Shown: positions 19,553 to 29,037 of the stretch, piece by piece
Numbering within the stretch: position 1 is the first letter of the stretch
How the letters are laid out: each line of letters opens with the position of its first letter
Source: JACCZX01 sp963791315
GTDB taxonomy: Bacteria; Pseudomonadota; Gammaproteobacteria; Burkholderiales; Burkholderiaceae_F
Direction of reading: 5' to 3'
Assembly (NCBI GenBank): GCA_963791315.1
Contig: CAWBRQ010000002.1
Span: 1 to 64,000, forward strand
Length of the DNA: 64,000 bases
The notes under the pieces: generated by a model
Database searches by the model: none
What the model saw: only the letters and a program-made list of their open reading frames with translations
Told to the model about the DNA's origin: nothing
Made by a program: the position numbers and the translations under genes

Positions 19553-20033
19553 ATGAATTCGCTCACTCATTTTGACGGCGCCGGCCGCGCCCAGATGGTC
19601 GATGTGGGCGATAAGGCAATCACGCATCGCGTCGCGGTCGCCGTTGGGCGCATCTCGATGAAGCCGGCCACGCTGCAGTTGATCAGCTCGGGCGGAGCCA
19701 AGAAGGGTGATGTCCTCGGCGTAGCACGCATTGCCGCAATTCAAGGCGCAAAGCGAACGCCGGAGCTGATTCCGCTGGCGCATCCGATCGCGATAACGAA
19801 CATCGCAATCGACTTCGACGTGCAAGCCGCATACCAATTCGATCGAATGCCGTGCTCGGGTCGAAACGCACGGGCAGACCGGCGTCGAAATGGAAGCGCT
19901 GACCGCCGTGCAGGTCGGTTTGCTGACGATCTACGACATGTGCAAAGCCGTCGATCGCGGCATGGTGATTGGCGAGGTCAGGGTGCTCGAAAAGCACGGC
20001 GGCACGTCCGGCAGCTACGTGGCCGGCGCTTGA
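19553..20033 (+). CDS. moaC: Cyclic pyranopterin monophosphate synthase accessory protein MoaC
   Basis: Second step of molybdenum cofactor synthesis: converts the MoaA product to cyclic pyranopterin monophosphate. About 160 residues. The start LTHFDGAGRAQMVDVGDKAI, the active-site loop GAKRTPELIPLAHP and MEALTAVQVGLLTIYDMCKA are diagnostic. The C-terminal GEVRVLEKHGGTSGSYVAGA completes it. One frame change near 19,850 separates the halves. ATG 19553 matches family starts, whereas the upstream GTG at 19502 would add 17 unrelated residues. A TATGAT hexamer at 19488-19493 is a possible -10, and a small TGTGG/CCACA hairpin follows at 19501-19518. Both are weak evidence. Confidence 0.9.
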
Positions 20034-20040
20034 CTGTCCC

Positions 20041-20979
20041 GTGCGGCTTTATTCGGCAGAAGAGGTTCATGCTGCATTGACCCTGCCTCGCGCTTGCCGA
20101 TTCAATCGCGGAGGCGCTGAAGGCCGGAACGGTCGCGCCGTTGCGCCACGCACACGCGCTGTCCGACACGGATTCATTGTTGCTTATGCCCGCGTGGAGT
20201 CGGGCGCGGGCGGCGCGGTTGGGGTGAAGCTCGTGACGGTGTTGCCTCGCAATCGGGAGCGAGGCTCGTCGACAGTGAACGCGCTCTACGTGCTGTTCGA
20301 TCGCGACAGCGGCGAACCGCGCGCCGTGATAGATGGCGAAGCTCTGACGCTGCGGCGCACCGCGGCCGCGTCGCTGCTGGCGGCGCGTTATCTGGCTCGA
20401 AACGACACGCGCCGAGTCCTGATCGTTGGCACCGGCCGGCTCGCGCGATTCATGGCACATGCGCACTGCGCCAACCGCGCTATCGAGCGCGTGTTGATCT
20501 GGGGCCGCAGCGTGGACAGCGCCCAAGCACTTGCGTCGGAATTGAAGCAGGAAGGGTTACCCGCCGAGGCTGTACATGATCTGGAGCGAGCCGTGCAGGA
20601 GTCACAGATCGTCACCTGCGCAACCACCGCGACGTCGCCCGTCGTCCACGGTGTCTGGCTCGCGCCCGGCACGCACCTCGATCTGGTCGGTGCGTTCAAG
20701 CCGACGATGCGCGAAGTCGACAATGACGCCGTGGCGCGCTCCAGCATCTACGTAGATACCTTCGCGGGTGCGCTGACCGAGGCGGCGGACATCATCGAGC
20801 CCATTGCGGGTGGTGTCATCGCCCGTGCCGACATTAGGGGCGAGTTGGCCGACCTGGTGACCGGCAGTGTGCGGGGCCGCAGCGAAGCCGACGAGATCAC
20901 GCTTTTCAAGTCGGTCGGTACCGCGATCGAGGACCTGGCAGCGGCACAGATGTTGGTAAGGGTAAGCGAGCGTAGTTAA
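20041..20979 (+). CDS. Ornithine cyclodeaminase/mu-crystallin family enzyme
   Basis: About 312 residues, beginning at GTG 20041 with RLYSAEEVHAAL. Typical parts are SDTDSLLLMPAW, VGVKLVTVLPRN, NALYVLFDRDSGEPRAVIDG, LTLRRTAAASLLAARYLAR and the Rossmann loop RVLIVGTGRLARFMA. The family includes ornithine cyclodeaminase and delta-1-pyrroline-2-carboxylate reductase (Lhp-type). The lysine in VGVKL and the aspartate in the later YVDTFAGALTEAADI region are the expected catalytic positions. The substrate cannot be told from sequence. An excursion into another frame between about 20,078 and 20,195 implies two indels. It follows moaC by seven bases. Its stop shares a palindromic TTAA with the recN stop. 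Confidence 0.8.
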   Translation: MRLYSAEEVHAALTLPRACRFNRGGAEGRNGRAVAPRTRAVRHGFIVAYARVESGAGGAVGVKLVTVLPRNRERGSSTVNALYVLFDRDSGEPRAVIDGEALTLRRTAAASLLAARYLARNDTRRVLIVGTGRLARFMAHAHCANRAIERVLIWGRSVDSAQALASELKQEGLPAEAVHDLERAVQESQIVTCATTATSPVVHGVWLAPGTHLDLVGAFKPTMREVDNDAVARSSIYVDTFAGALTEAADIIEPIAGGVIARADIRGELADLVTGSVRGRSEADEITLFKSVGTAIEDLAAAQMLVRVSERS

Positions 20980-22632
20980 CCGGCCAGCAATTCACGCGCA
21001 TGTTTGCGCGTCGTATCAGTGATTTCCTGGCCACCGAGCATGCGCGCGACTTCTTCGATACGCGTCTTGCGATCGAGCTGGATCATGCGTCGACACCGGT
21101 CGGCTGCTCGGCATTGTTTTCCTTGGTGACGCGATAGTGCTGATCTCCGTGCGCGGCCACCTGCGGCAGATGGGTGACGCGCGAGCACCTGTCGGCTCTG
21201 GCCAAGTTGCTTCAACAGTCGCCCGACGGTATCGGCCACCGCGCCGCCGATGCCGGCGTCGACTTCGTCGAAGATCAGCGTGGCCACCGGCGTCGCGCCG
21301 GCGGCGATCACCGAGATCGCCAAGCGGATACGCGCGAGCTCGCCGCCGGAAGCCACTCGGACCAGCGGCTTCGGGCTTACGCCGGCGTGCCCTGCGACCA
21401 TGAACTCGACCTTGTCGATCCCGTAGCGCCGACGGCTCGACAGGGCTGAGCTGCACGTCGAAGCGGCCGCCTGCCATGCTCAGATCCTGCATCGCGCGCG
21501 TGACTTCGGTGCTCATCTGCCGAGCTGCTTTTGCGCGCTTTTTCGATAACTCCTGCGCGACCTTGCTAAATGCGTCGTGAGCCGATGCCTCGCGTGCGCG
21601 CAGCGCATCGAGGTCGCCCGCCGCAGACAGCGCTGCAGCTTGTCTTGCGAGCTTCGCCAGCATTTCGTCAACGCTTCCGGGGCGGACTTGAACGTGACGC
21701 GCGGCCGCGTGCAGCGCGGACAAGCCGAGCGTCGACGTCCGCCAGCCGCGAGGCGTCCAGATCGAGTCTTGTCCAGGTAGCGTGTCAGCGCGGAAATCGC
21801 CTCGTCGAGTTGTATCTGCGCAGCGTCCAGCAGTTCGACGATCGGCGTGATGCGCTCGTCGTACGGCGCGAGTGCGGTCAGGCGCGCGTGTACGACAGCG
21901 ACCTGTGAAAGTGCAGAGGTGTCGTCGATCGCTCAGCGTGTCGATAGCGGCGCGTGCGCCTTCGAGCAATCCGGCTGCGTGAGACAGCCGTTTGTGCTCG
22001 GTCGAAACTTCTTCCCACTCACGCGGCTGTGGCGCAAGCACGTCGAGCTCGTCGACGATCCAGCGCAGTCGCTCCTGTTCGGCCATTGCGCTGGCCGCCA
22101 TCGTTTCAGCTTCTTCGCGTGCTCGCTGTGCGCCTTTCCACGCGGCGAACGCGTCCGCGACGGCGCGTCTCGGCATTGCGAGCCCACCGTGCTCATCGAG
22201 CAACTGCAACTGTGACGCGGGCCGCAGCAGCGATTGGTGCGCGTGCTGTCCATGGACGTCGATCAGACTCTCTCCGAGCTCGCGCAATTGTGTGAGCGTG
22301 ACGGCGGAGCCGTTGATAAATGATTTGCTGCGCCCCGCGGCGTCGATCGTGCGGCGTGTGATCAGTGCGCCGTCATCGCTTGCGAGGTCGCTTTGCGCCA
22401 GCCAGCGCTGTACATGCTCGCCGGGGCGAAACTCGGCCGAGATTTCGGCGCGCTGCGCGCCCTCGCGCACGACGTCGGCGTCGCCGCGTTCGCCAAGCGC
22501 AAGCAGCAGGGCGTCGATCAGGATCGACTTTCCGGCCCCGGTTTCGCCGCTCAGCACTGTGAACCCGGACGCGAAATCCAGGTCGAGCGCCTCGACGATC
22601 ACGAAATTGCGGATCGACAGCGAAAGCAGCAT
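20976..22632 (-). CDS. recN: DNA repair protein RecN, frame-disrupted
   Basis: SMC-like ATPase of recombinational repair. The N-terminal Walker A is TVLSGETGAGKSILIDALLL. The Q-loop and coiled-coil entry follow (INGSAVTLTQLRELGESLID, VHGQHAHQSLLRP). The C-terminal signature VASGGELARIRLAI and Walker B TLIFDEVDAGIGGAV close the ATPase. The long middle is coiled coil. About 550 residues in total. Frame changes occur near 22,000, 21,900, 21,760, 21,430 and 21,180-21,110, the densest cluster in the betaproteobacterial part. The ATG is 22632 (MLLSLSIRNFVIVE). The frame is open from nadK straight into recN with no stop between. recN normally follows nadK in this group. Confidence 0.88.
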
Positions 22633-23542
22633 GGTGTACGCGGCGTAGCCGCGCGAGTGCGACTCGCTCGGCATCACGCTCCAGTGCAGCTTCTGCCGCA
22701 GCGTCGCGAAGAAGTTGTAGCCGACCGGATGCAGCAGTGTCCGCAGGTGATTGCGCTTCACGCGCACGATGTCGCCGGGCTGCAAGCTGCTCGTACGACT
22801 GCATGTCAAAGTGCGCCATGGCCTCGCGCTCGTCGGTGATTTCGATTTCGATCGACGACATCGTCGTTGCAGCACGATCGGACGGTTCGACAGGGTCTGC
22901 GGCGCGACCGGCACCAGCAGCAAGCCGGCCAGATGACGGATACAGAATCGGACCGTCGGCCGACAAGTGCATACGCCGTCGAGCCGGTCGGCGTTGCGAC
23001 GATCACGGCGTCGGCGCGCTGGTTGTACATCGTCGCGCCGTCGACGCGCACGGTGTACTCGACCATGCCACCGGTGACGCCACGCGATACGACGATGTCG
23101 TTCAGGGCCATCGCATGGAAGTGCCACCTTGCCGCCACGCCGCACCTCGCCGTCGAGCAAGACGCGCCGATCGGTCTCGAAGCGCTCCGCGCAGCATGGA
23201 ACGCAGTGCTTCTGACATCTGGTCGAGCGAGATGTCGGTCATGAACCCAAGCCGGCCGTGGTTGATGCCGATCAGCGGAACCTGGTGCGGAGCCAGCTCG
23301 CGCGCGATGCCGAGCATCGTGCCGTCGCCGCCGAGCACGATCGCAACGTCGGCCTGTTTGCCGATTGCGTGCACGCTGTGGCCGACGTACTCGTCGAGCT
23401 GCACGTGCTCGCGCGTTGCAGAGTCAAACAGCACCTTAGCGCCGGCGGACTCGACAATTCTGGCGATCGCAAGCAGCGGCTCACGGATACTTTCCGCGCG
23501 TGGCTTGCCAAAGAGAGCAACGTTGCGGAACGGCCGGGACAT
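22633..23542 (-). CDS. nadK: NAD kinase, frame-disrupted
   Basis: Phosphorylates NAD to NADP. Start MSRPFRNVALFGKPRAESIR, then the nucleotide motif VLGGDGTMLG at residues 71-74 (GGDG), INHGRLGFMTDI, and the second conserved block NDIVVSRGVTGGMVEYTV with VATPTGSTAYALSADGPI. The C-terminal LHPVGYNFFATLRQKLHW is typical of Betaproteobacteria. Frame changes near 23,200, 23,110, 22,970, 22,900 and 22,790 interrupt it. The last frame has no stop and runs on through MPSESHSRG into recN, so the 3' limit is taken as the recN start. The gene is divergent from hrcA over 60 bases, the usual arrangement. Confidence 0.87.
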
Positions 23543-23602
23543 GAATCGATTATGCAGGACGGCGCCCTGTCTCTTGCGTACACTTTGTCGATGGGGTCGA
23601 TG

Positions 23603-24616
23603 ATGCTGGACGATAGAGCGCGCCAACTACTAAAAACGCTGATCGAGCGGTATATCGTCGAAGGCCAGCCGGTCGGCTCCCGCGCACTTTCGCGTATTTC
23701 TGGCCTCGAGCTGTCGCCGGCGACGATCCGCAATGTGATGGCGGATCTCGAAGAGATGGGTTTTGTGGCCAGCCCGCACACCTCCGCCGGCCGGGTGCCG
23801 ACGCCGCGCGGCTATCGGCTGTTCGTCGATTCGCTGCTCACGGTGATGCCGCTCGAAAAGCAGCAGACGCAGATCATGCAGGGTCAGCTACAGATCGGCG
23901 ACCCGGCGCGTGCGATGCAATCAGCTGCGCAGCTGTTGTCGAGCCTGTCGCAGTTCGCAGGCGTCGTGCTGACACCACGCCGCGCGTCGAGCTTCAAGCA
24001 GGTTGAATTCGTGCGGTTGTCAGAGCGCCGCGTACTGCTGATCATCGTCACGCCGGAAGGCGACGTGCAGAACCGCGTGCTGATGACCGACGCCGCGTAC
24101 TCGCAGTCGCAGCTGGTCGAAGCCGCAAACATTCTGAACGAGCACTACGCCGGCCTCTCGTTCAACGATGCGCGGACGCGTTTGCACGGAGAGCTGCGGC
24201 AACTCGGCGCGGACATCACGCAACTGCTGGAAGCCGCGGTGCAGGCGGGCAGTGACGCGGCGGCAGAATCCGAGCCCGTCGTCATCGCGGGAGAGCGCAA
24301 TCTGCTGGGCCTGAGCGACCTTGCGACCGACATGGCGAAGTTGCGGCGCATGTTCGATCTGTTCGATCACAAGACGCGGCTGATCCAGTTGCTCGATGTG
24401 TCGATCGGCGCGCACGGGGTGCAGATTTATATCGGCGGCGAGTCGCAAACGGTGCCGCTCGACGACCTGAGCATGGTGGTGGCACCGTATGAGGTCGACG
24501 GCAAGGTGGTCGGCACGCTCGGCGTGATCGGTCCGACACGCATGGCATACGAGCGCGTAATTCCGATCGTCGACATCACTGCGAAGCTGCTGTCGAACGC
24601 GTTGTCGCAGACGTAG
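23603..24616 (+). CDS. hrcA: Heat-inducible transcription repressor HrcA
   Basis: Represses chaperone operons by binding CIRCE. It is 337 residues, intact. The winged helix shows RYIVEGQPVGSRALSRISGL, ELSPATIRNVMADLEEMGF and HTSAGRVPTPRGYRLFVDSL. The GAF-like centre and dimer region follow (FKQVEFVRLSERRVLLIIVT, VGTLGVIGPTRMAYERVIPI). ATG 23603 (MLDDRARQLLKTLIERY) matches relatives best; ATGs at 23591 and 23600 are alternatives. No CIRCE inverted repeat was seen upstream of grpE, dnaK or hrcA here, so its operators are probably elsewhere, such as groESL. hemH follows after 95 bases. Confidence 0.93.
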   Translation: MLDDRARQLLKTLIERYIVEGQPVGSRALSRISGLELSPATIRNVMADLEEMGFVASPHTSAGRVPTPRGYRLFVDSLLTVMPLEKQQTQIMQGQLQIGDPARAMQSAAQLLSSLSQFAGVVLTPRRASSFKQVEFVRLSERRVLLIIVTPEGDVQNRVLMTDAAYSQSQLVEAANILNEHYAGLSFNDARTRLHGELRQLGADITQLLEAAVQAGSDAAAESEPVVIAGERNLLGLSDLATDMAKLRRMFDLFDHKTRLIQLLDVSIGAHGVQIYIGGESQTVPLDDLSMVVAPYEVDGKVVGTLGVIGPTRMAYERVIPIVDITAKLLSNALSQT

Positions 24617-24711
24617 CTCCCGTACCAGCAGTAACCGGTGCAGCTCCCCGTCGATGGTCGTGCCAGGCGTGCGGGCTTGCACGCTCCGAAGTCAGAACAC
24701 GACTCCTTAGA

Positions 24712-25839
24712 ATGCGAACGATGCCGTTTTCTCCCGAACCTGCTTACGAGCACGGCTCCCCGAGTCGGACCGCGGTGGTGCTCGTCAATCTCGGGACACC
24801 CTCGGCTCCGAACGCGCGCGCTGTGCGCCGCTTCTTACGTGAGTTCTTGAGCGATCCGCGCGTTGTCGAAATTCCGCGTGTCATTTGGTGGCCGATTTTG
24901 TACGGGCTCGTGCTGCCGTTGCGTCCTCGCAAGACCGCAGCGAAGTACGCGGCAATCTGGTCGGATCAGGGCTCGCCCTTGATGGCCTTCAGCCAACAGC
25001 AGGCGTCTCTGCTGCGTGGCTACCTGGGCGCTCGCGGGCTCGACGTTGAAGTCGCGCTCGCGATGCGCTACGGCGAGCCGTCGATTGCTTCGGCGCTTTC
25101 CGGCTTGCGACAAAAAAATGTGGACCGGCTGCTGGTGCTCCCGATGTATCCGCAGTATTCGGCGACGACGACAGCGTCGGTGTTCGATGCCGCTGCGAAT
25201 TGCCTCAAGACGCTTCGCAACGCTCCCGAGATCCGGTGGGTCAAGCATTTCCACGATCATGCGGGCTACATCGAGGCGTTGAAGCGGTCGGTGCTCGATC
25301 ACTGGACCCGCGTGGGGACGCTGGGGCCCGGCGAGAAGCTCGTGATCAGCTTCCATGGCGTACCGAAGCGAACGCTGGATCTAGGCGATCCATACCACTG
25401 CGAGTGCCAGAAAACCGGCCGCCTGCTTGCGAGTGCACTCGGGCTTCGCGCGGACGACTACGTAGTCACGTTCCAGTCCCGGTTCGGCCGCGCCGAGTGG
25501 CTGCAGCCGTACACCGCGCCGACGCTGCGCAACTTGGCCGCCAAGGGTTGCCGGCGGGTGGATGTGATCTGCCCTGGATTTACGACCGATTGCCTGGAGA
25601 CGCTGGAGGAGATTGCGATCGAGGCCAAGAGTGAGTTTCTATCCGCCGGCGGCAAGCAGTTTCATTACATTGCCTGCTTGAATGGCGCACCGGCGTTTAT
25701 CAGCGCGCTGGCGGACCTCGTGCAGCAGCAGATGCAGGGTTGGCCGATCCCTTCGACGCTGAAGTCCGAGGTCGCTGAGCGTGACGTCCAGGCACAAAAA
25801 AGCCGCGAACGAGCGCGGCTGATGGGTGCCAGCGACTAG
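24712..25839 (+). CDS. hemH: Ferrochelatase
   Basis: Inserts iron into protoporphyrin IX, the last step of protoheme synthesis, at the membrane surface. 375 residues, intact. The family blocks are VVLVNLGTPSAPNARAVRRF, YAAIWSDQGSPLMAFSQQQA, LVLPMYPQYSATTTASVFDA, the catalytic histidine in VISFHGVPKRTLDLGDPYHC (about residue 214), VTFQSRFGRAEWLQPYTAPT and PGFTTDCLETLEEIA. The start may be ATG 24712 or ATG 24721. The C-terminal ~25 residues are charged and not conserved. It lies between hrcA and grpE, the order normal for Burkholderiales, and ends 11 bases from a convergent small gene. Confidence 0.93.
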   Translation: MRTMPFSPEPAYEHGSPSRTAVVLVNLGTPSAPNARAVRRFLREFLSDPRVVEIPRVIWWPILYGLVLPLRPRKTAAKYAAIWSDQGSPLMAFSQQQASLLRGYLGARGLDVEVALAMRYGEPSIASALSGLRQKNVDRLLVLPMYPQYSATTTASVFDAAANCLKTLRNAPEIRWVKHFHDHAGYIEALKRSVLDHWTRVGTLGPGEKLVISFHGVPKRTLDLGDPYHCECQKTGRLLASALGLRADDYVVTFQSRFGRAEWLQPYTAPTLRNLAAKGCRRVDVICPGFTTDCLETLEEIAIEAKSEFLSAGGKQFHYIACLNGAPAFISALADLVQQQMQGWPIPSTLKSEVAERDVQAQKSRERARLMGASD

Positions 25840-25850
25840 CAATTGCGGTT

Positions 25851-26225
25851 TCAGGACGGCCCTGCTCGCAGCGTCAGCGCCTCACCGTTTACGCGCACGA
25901 TATCGCCCACGTGAAAGCCCCCAGCGGCCTGCGGGATCGCACGCAGCGAGCCGTCCAGCATCTGTACCTCGACGATGAACGCAGGCATCGCGCTCGGTGC
26001 GCTTCGTATCGACGTCACCGTTCCACAGTCCGAGCACGAATAGGTCATCACTTTTTCGCGAGGTGCTGTAGGGCGCGCGTGCGAGTTGATCAGGAAGATG
26101 ATGCCGATCGCCGCCAAACCGATTACCACCAGCGGTGTCTGCGCTGTGAATGTGTCGCGCGCAGGCAGATCGACGAGCGCCGCTTTTGCGGACGCGTTCG
26201 AGCGGGCGATTGGGCCGGTTTCCAT
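25851..26225 (-). CDS. Membrane-anchored protein of unknown function
   Basis: 124 residues from ATG 26225 (METGPIARSNASAKAALVDL). One transmembrane segment is seen (PLVVIGLAAIGIIFLINSHA, about residues 30-50). The outside domain has a CSDCGT motif followed by VEVQMLDGSLRAIPQAAGGF, then HVGDIVRVNGEALTLRAG. That C-terminal pattern resembles the beta-barrel tail of SlyB/glycine-zipper lipoproteins of Betaproteobacteria, but the glycine zipper itself is absent. The CxxC pair could bind metal or be redox active, which is a guess. The frame stays open further upstream. The gene is divergent from grpE. Confidence 0.6.
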   Translation of the reverse strand: METGPIARSNASAKAALVDLPARDTFTAQTPLVVIGLAAIGIIFLINSHARPTAPREKVMTYSCSDCGTVTSIRSAPSAMPAFIVEVQMLDGSLRAIPQAAGGFHVGDIVRVNGEALTLRAGPS

Positions 26226-26332
26226 GTCCTCTTTGTAGCGGGCGTCACCTCCGGCCGCATAGATCATCCGATCCCGCGTTCCGGCGAAGGCGGTCGGCCT
26301 ACACCGTCGGGAACTAAATCTGCCTGTTTCAA

Positions 26333-26360
26333 CTTGAAAAGCAGCGCCATGGCCCAACAT
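26333..26360 (+). promoter_or_regulatory. Sigma-32 (RpoH) heat-shock promoter before grpE
   Basis: CTTGAAA (26333-26339), 13 bases, then CCCAACAT (26353-26360). The known sigma-32 consensus is CTTGAAA, 11-16 bases, CCCATnT. The match at -35 is perfect, the spacing is ideal, and the -10 begins with CCC. It lies 42 bases upstream of the grpE ATG and points the right way. Confidence 0.85.
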
Positions 26361-26401
26361 CTTTTAACTCGTTGAGAAGAAACAGGTTTTTAGGAGGAGT
26401 G

Positions 26402-26953
26402 ATGCACGATCCGGACCCATTTCCGGTCAAAGATGCAGCCAACGAAACGCTCGAAACAGCGGCGATAAACGGTGACGCCGCTACGGCGACGCCGGCCAGC
26501 GACACCGAGCAGGAGTTACAGCGGGCAGTGGCGCGTGCCGAGCAATATCAGGATCAGTTCCTGCGCGCCAAGGCTGAAGCGGAAAACGTCCGCCGCCGTG
26601 GGCAAGAAGACGTCGCGAAGGCCTACAAATTCGCGATCGAGTCATTCGCCGAGGCGCTTCTGCCGGTGGTCGATTCGCTTGAAAAGGCGCTACAGATAAA
26701 GGACGCGACGCCCGAGGCGATGCATGAAGGTGTCGAGCTGACATTGAGGCAGCTCTTGGCGGCCTTCGCAAAGGGCAATCTAAAAGAGATCAATCCGGTC
26801 GGCGAAAAGTTCGACCCCCACTTTCATCAAGCGATTTCGACGGTGCCCGCCCAAGGCGTGGCACCCAATCACATAGTCTCGGTGTTGCAAAAGGGCTGGC
26901 TGATCGCTGATCGCGTATTGCGGCCAGCGCTCGTCATCGTCGCGCAGACTTGA
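26402..26953 (+). CDS. grpE: Nucleotide exchange factor GrpE
   Basis: Releases ADP from DnaK. 183 residues, intact. An acidic disordered N-terminus is followed by the long coiled-coil helix (TEQELQRAVARAEQYQDQFL, RAKAEAENVRRRGQEDVAKA) and the beta domain with GVELTLRQLLAAFAKGNLKE, FDPHFHQAISTVPAQGVAPN and GWLIADRVLRPALVIVAQ. The start ATG 26402 is fixed by TAGGAGGAG just before it and lies below a strong sigma-32 promoter. dnaK follows after 61 bases. hrcA-hemH-grpE-dnaK-dnaJ is the standard betaproteobacterial order. Confidence 0.96.
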   Translation: MHDPDPFPVKDAANETLETAAINGDAATATPASDTEQELQRAVARAEQYQDQFLRAKAEAENVRRRGQEDVAKAYKFAIESFAEALLPVVDSLEKALQIKDATPEAMHEGVELTLRQLLAAFAKGNLKEINPVGEKFDPHFHQAISTVPAQGVAPNHIVSVLQKGWLIADRVLRPALVIVAQT

Positions 26954-27014
26954 ACTGGACCACATTTACCCTACATCGGTAGCAAGCGGAACATAGGACT
27001 TGAGGACCCAAAAA

Positions 27015-28953
27015 ATGGCAAAAATCATCGGCATTGACCTCGGCACGACCAACTCTTGCGTCGCCGTCTTAGAAGGTGACCAGGTACGCGTGATCGAGAA
27101 CAGCGAAGGCGCGCGTACGACGCCATCGATCGTCGCGTATCAGGAAGACGGCGAGATTCTGGTCGGCGCGTCGGCCAAGCGGCAGGCGGTGACCAATCCG
27201 AAGAACACCTTGTATGCGATCAAACGGCTGATCGGTCGGCGCTTCGAGGAAAAGGAAGTGCAGAAAGACATCAAGCTGATGCCGTATTCGATCGTCAAGG
27301 CGCCCAATGCCGATGCCTGGGTCGAAGTCCGGGGCAAGCAGATCGCGCCACCGCAAGTCAGCGCCGAAATACTGCGCAAGATGAAAAAGACCGCCGAGGA
27401 CTATCTTGGCGAGCCGGTGACCGAAGCAGTGATCACCGTGCCGGCATATTTCAATGACTCGCAGCGGCAGGCTACGAAAGACGCCGGTCGTATCGCGGGC
27501 CTTGACGTCAAGCGCATCATCAATGAGCCGACTGCAGCGGCGCTCGCGTTCGGGCTCGACAAGACGCACAAGGGTGACCGCAAGATCGCGGTGTATGACC
27601 TGGGTGGCGGCACGTTCGACATCTCGATCATTGAGATCGCCGATGTCGACGGCGAGAAACAGTTCGAAGTGCTGTCGACCAACGGCGATACGTTCCTCGG
27701 TGGCGAGGACTTCGATCAACGCATCATCGATTACGTCATCGGTGAATTCAAAAAAGAGCAGGGCGTCGATCTCGGCAAGGATGTGCTCGCGCTACAGCGG
27801 CTGAAGGACGCGGCCGAGAAAGCCAAGATCGAGCTGTCGTCGAGCCAGCAGACTGATATCAATCTGCCGTATGTCACGGCCGATGCGTCGGGTCCGAAGC
27901 ATCTGAACATCAAGCTGACGCGTGCCAAGCTCGAGTCGCTGGTGGAAGAGTTGATCGCGAAGACGATCGAGCCGTGCCGCATCGCGATCAAGGATGCCGG
28001 TGTCAAGACGACCGACATCGACGACGTGATTCTGGTCGGCGGCATGACTCGCATGCCGAAGGTGCAGGAAAAAGTCCAGGAATTCTTCGGCAAGGAACCG
28101 CGCAAGGACGTCAATCCAGACGAGGCGGTTGCTGTAGGTGCCGCGATTCAGGGTCAGGTGCTGTCGGGCGAGCGCAAGGATGTGTTGCTGCTGGACGTGA
28201 CGCCACTGTCGCTCGGCATCGAAACGCTGGGCGGCGTGATGACGAAGATGATCCAGAAGAACACGACCATTCCGACCAAGTTCCAGCAGACGTTCTCTAC
28301 GGCTGACGACAATCAGCCGGCGGTGACGATCAAGGTCTATCAGGGTGAGCGCGAGATGGCAGGCGGCAACAAGCTGCTTGGCGAGTTCAACCTGGAAGGT
28401 ATCGCACCGGCGCCGCGCGGTTTGCCGCAGATCGAAGTTGCGTTTCGATATCGACGCCAACGGCATCCTGCACGTCGGCGCCAAGGACAAGGCGACCGGC
28501 AAGGAAAACAAGATCACGATCAAGGCGAATTCGGGCCTGACTGAAGCCGAGATCCAGGCGATGGTCAAGGATGCCGAAGCCAACAAGGCCGAAGATCACA
28601 AGCGCTTCGAGCTGGCACAGGCACGCAACGCCGCCGATTCGAGCGTGCACCAGATCCGCAAGTCGCTGACCGAGCATGGCGACAAGCTCGAGGCGAGCGA
28701 AAAAGAGTCGATCGAAGCCGCGATCAAGGATGTTGAAGAGGCACTGAAAGCCGACGACAAGGACGCGATCGAGGCGAAGACCGCGACGCTGATGACGGCA
28801 TCGCAGAAGCTCGGCGAGAAGATGTACGCGGAGGCGCAGCAGGCGGCGGGCGCAGGCGCTGCGCAACAGCAGCCCGAAGCCGCTACTGCAGGCGCGACTG
28901 CGAATAACGAAGACGTGGTCGACGCAGACTTTAAAGAGGTTAAACGCGGATAG
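27015..28953 (+). CDS. dnaK: Chaperone DnaK (Hsp70), one indel
   Basis: ATP-driven chaperone. The ATPase domain starts KIIGIDLGTTNSCVAVLEGD and contains VPAYFNDSQRQATKDAGRIA, AVYDLGGGTFDISIIE and ILVGGMTRMPKVQEKV. The linker is DVLLLDVTPLSLGIETLGG. The substrate-binding beta domain runs through TTIPTKFQQTFSTADDNQPA. The lid ends NNEDVVDADFKEVKRG. The expected length of about 645 residues is reached only by removing one T from the TTT at 28443-28445, where VAFDIDANGILHV should read on. ATG 27015 follows GAGGACC. The indel in a core gene with both halves fully conserved is a sequence error in my view. Confidence 0.96.
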
Positions 28954-29015
28954 TTTTTCTGCGTTTAACTCGCCGAGTTCGAGCGGATGATCAATGCCGT
29001 TCAACTCGGCGTTTT
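28940..29015 (+). terminator. Two hairpins between dnaK and dnaJ (terminator or attenuator)
   Basis: The first hairpin has arms TTAAACGC (28940-28947) and GCGTTTAA (28961-28968) with a T-rich loop, overlapping the dnaK stop. The second has arms CGCCGAGTT (28971-28979) and AACTCGGCG (29003-29011) followed by TTTT (29012-29015). The second is a plausible intrinsic terminator with a long loop. It would lower dnaJ expression relative to dnaK. Confidence 0.6.
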
Positions 29016-29037
29016 GCGTTTAGGGAATTGAGGGGCG

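Noticed and set aside
27015..28953. Programmed frameshift in dnaK
   Set aside because: There is no slippery heptamer with a downstream structure. A single extra T in a homopolymer is a simpler cause, and programmed shifting in dnaK is not known.
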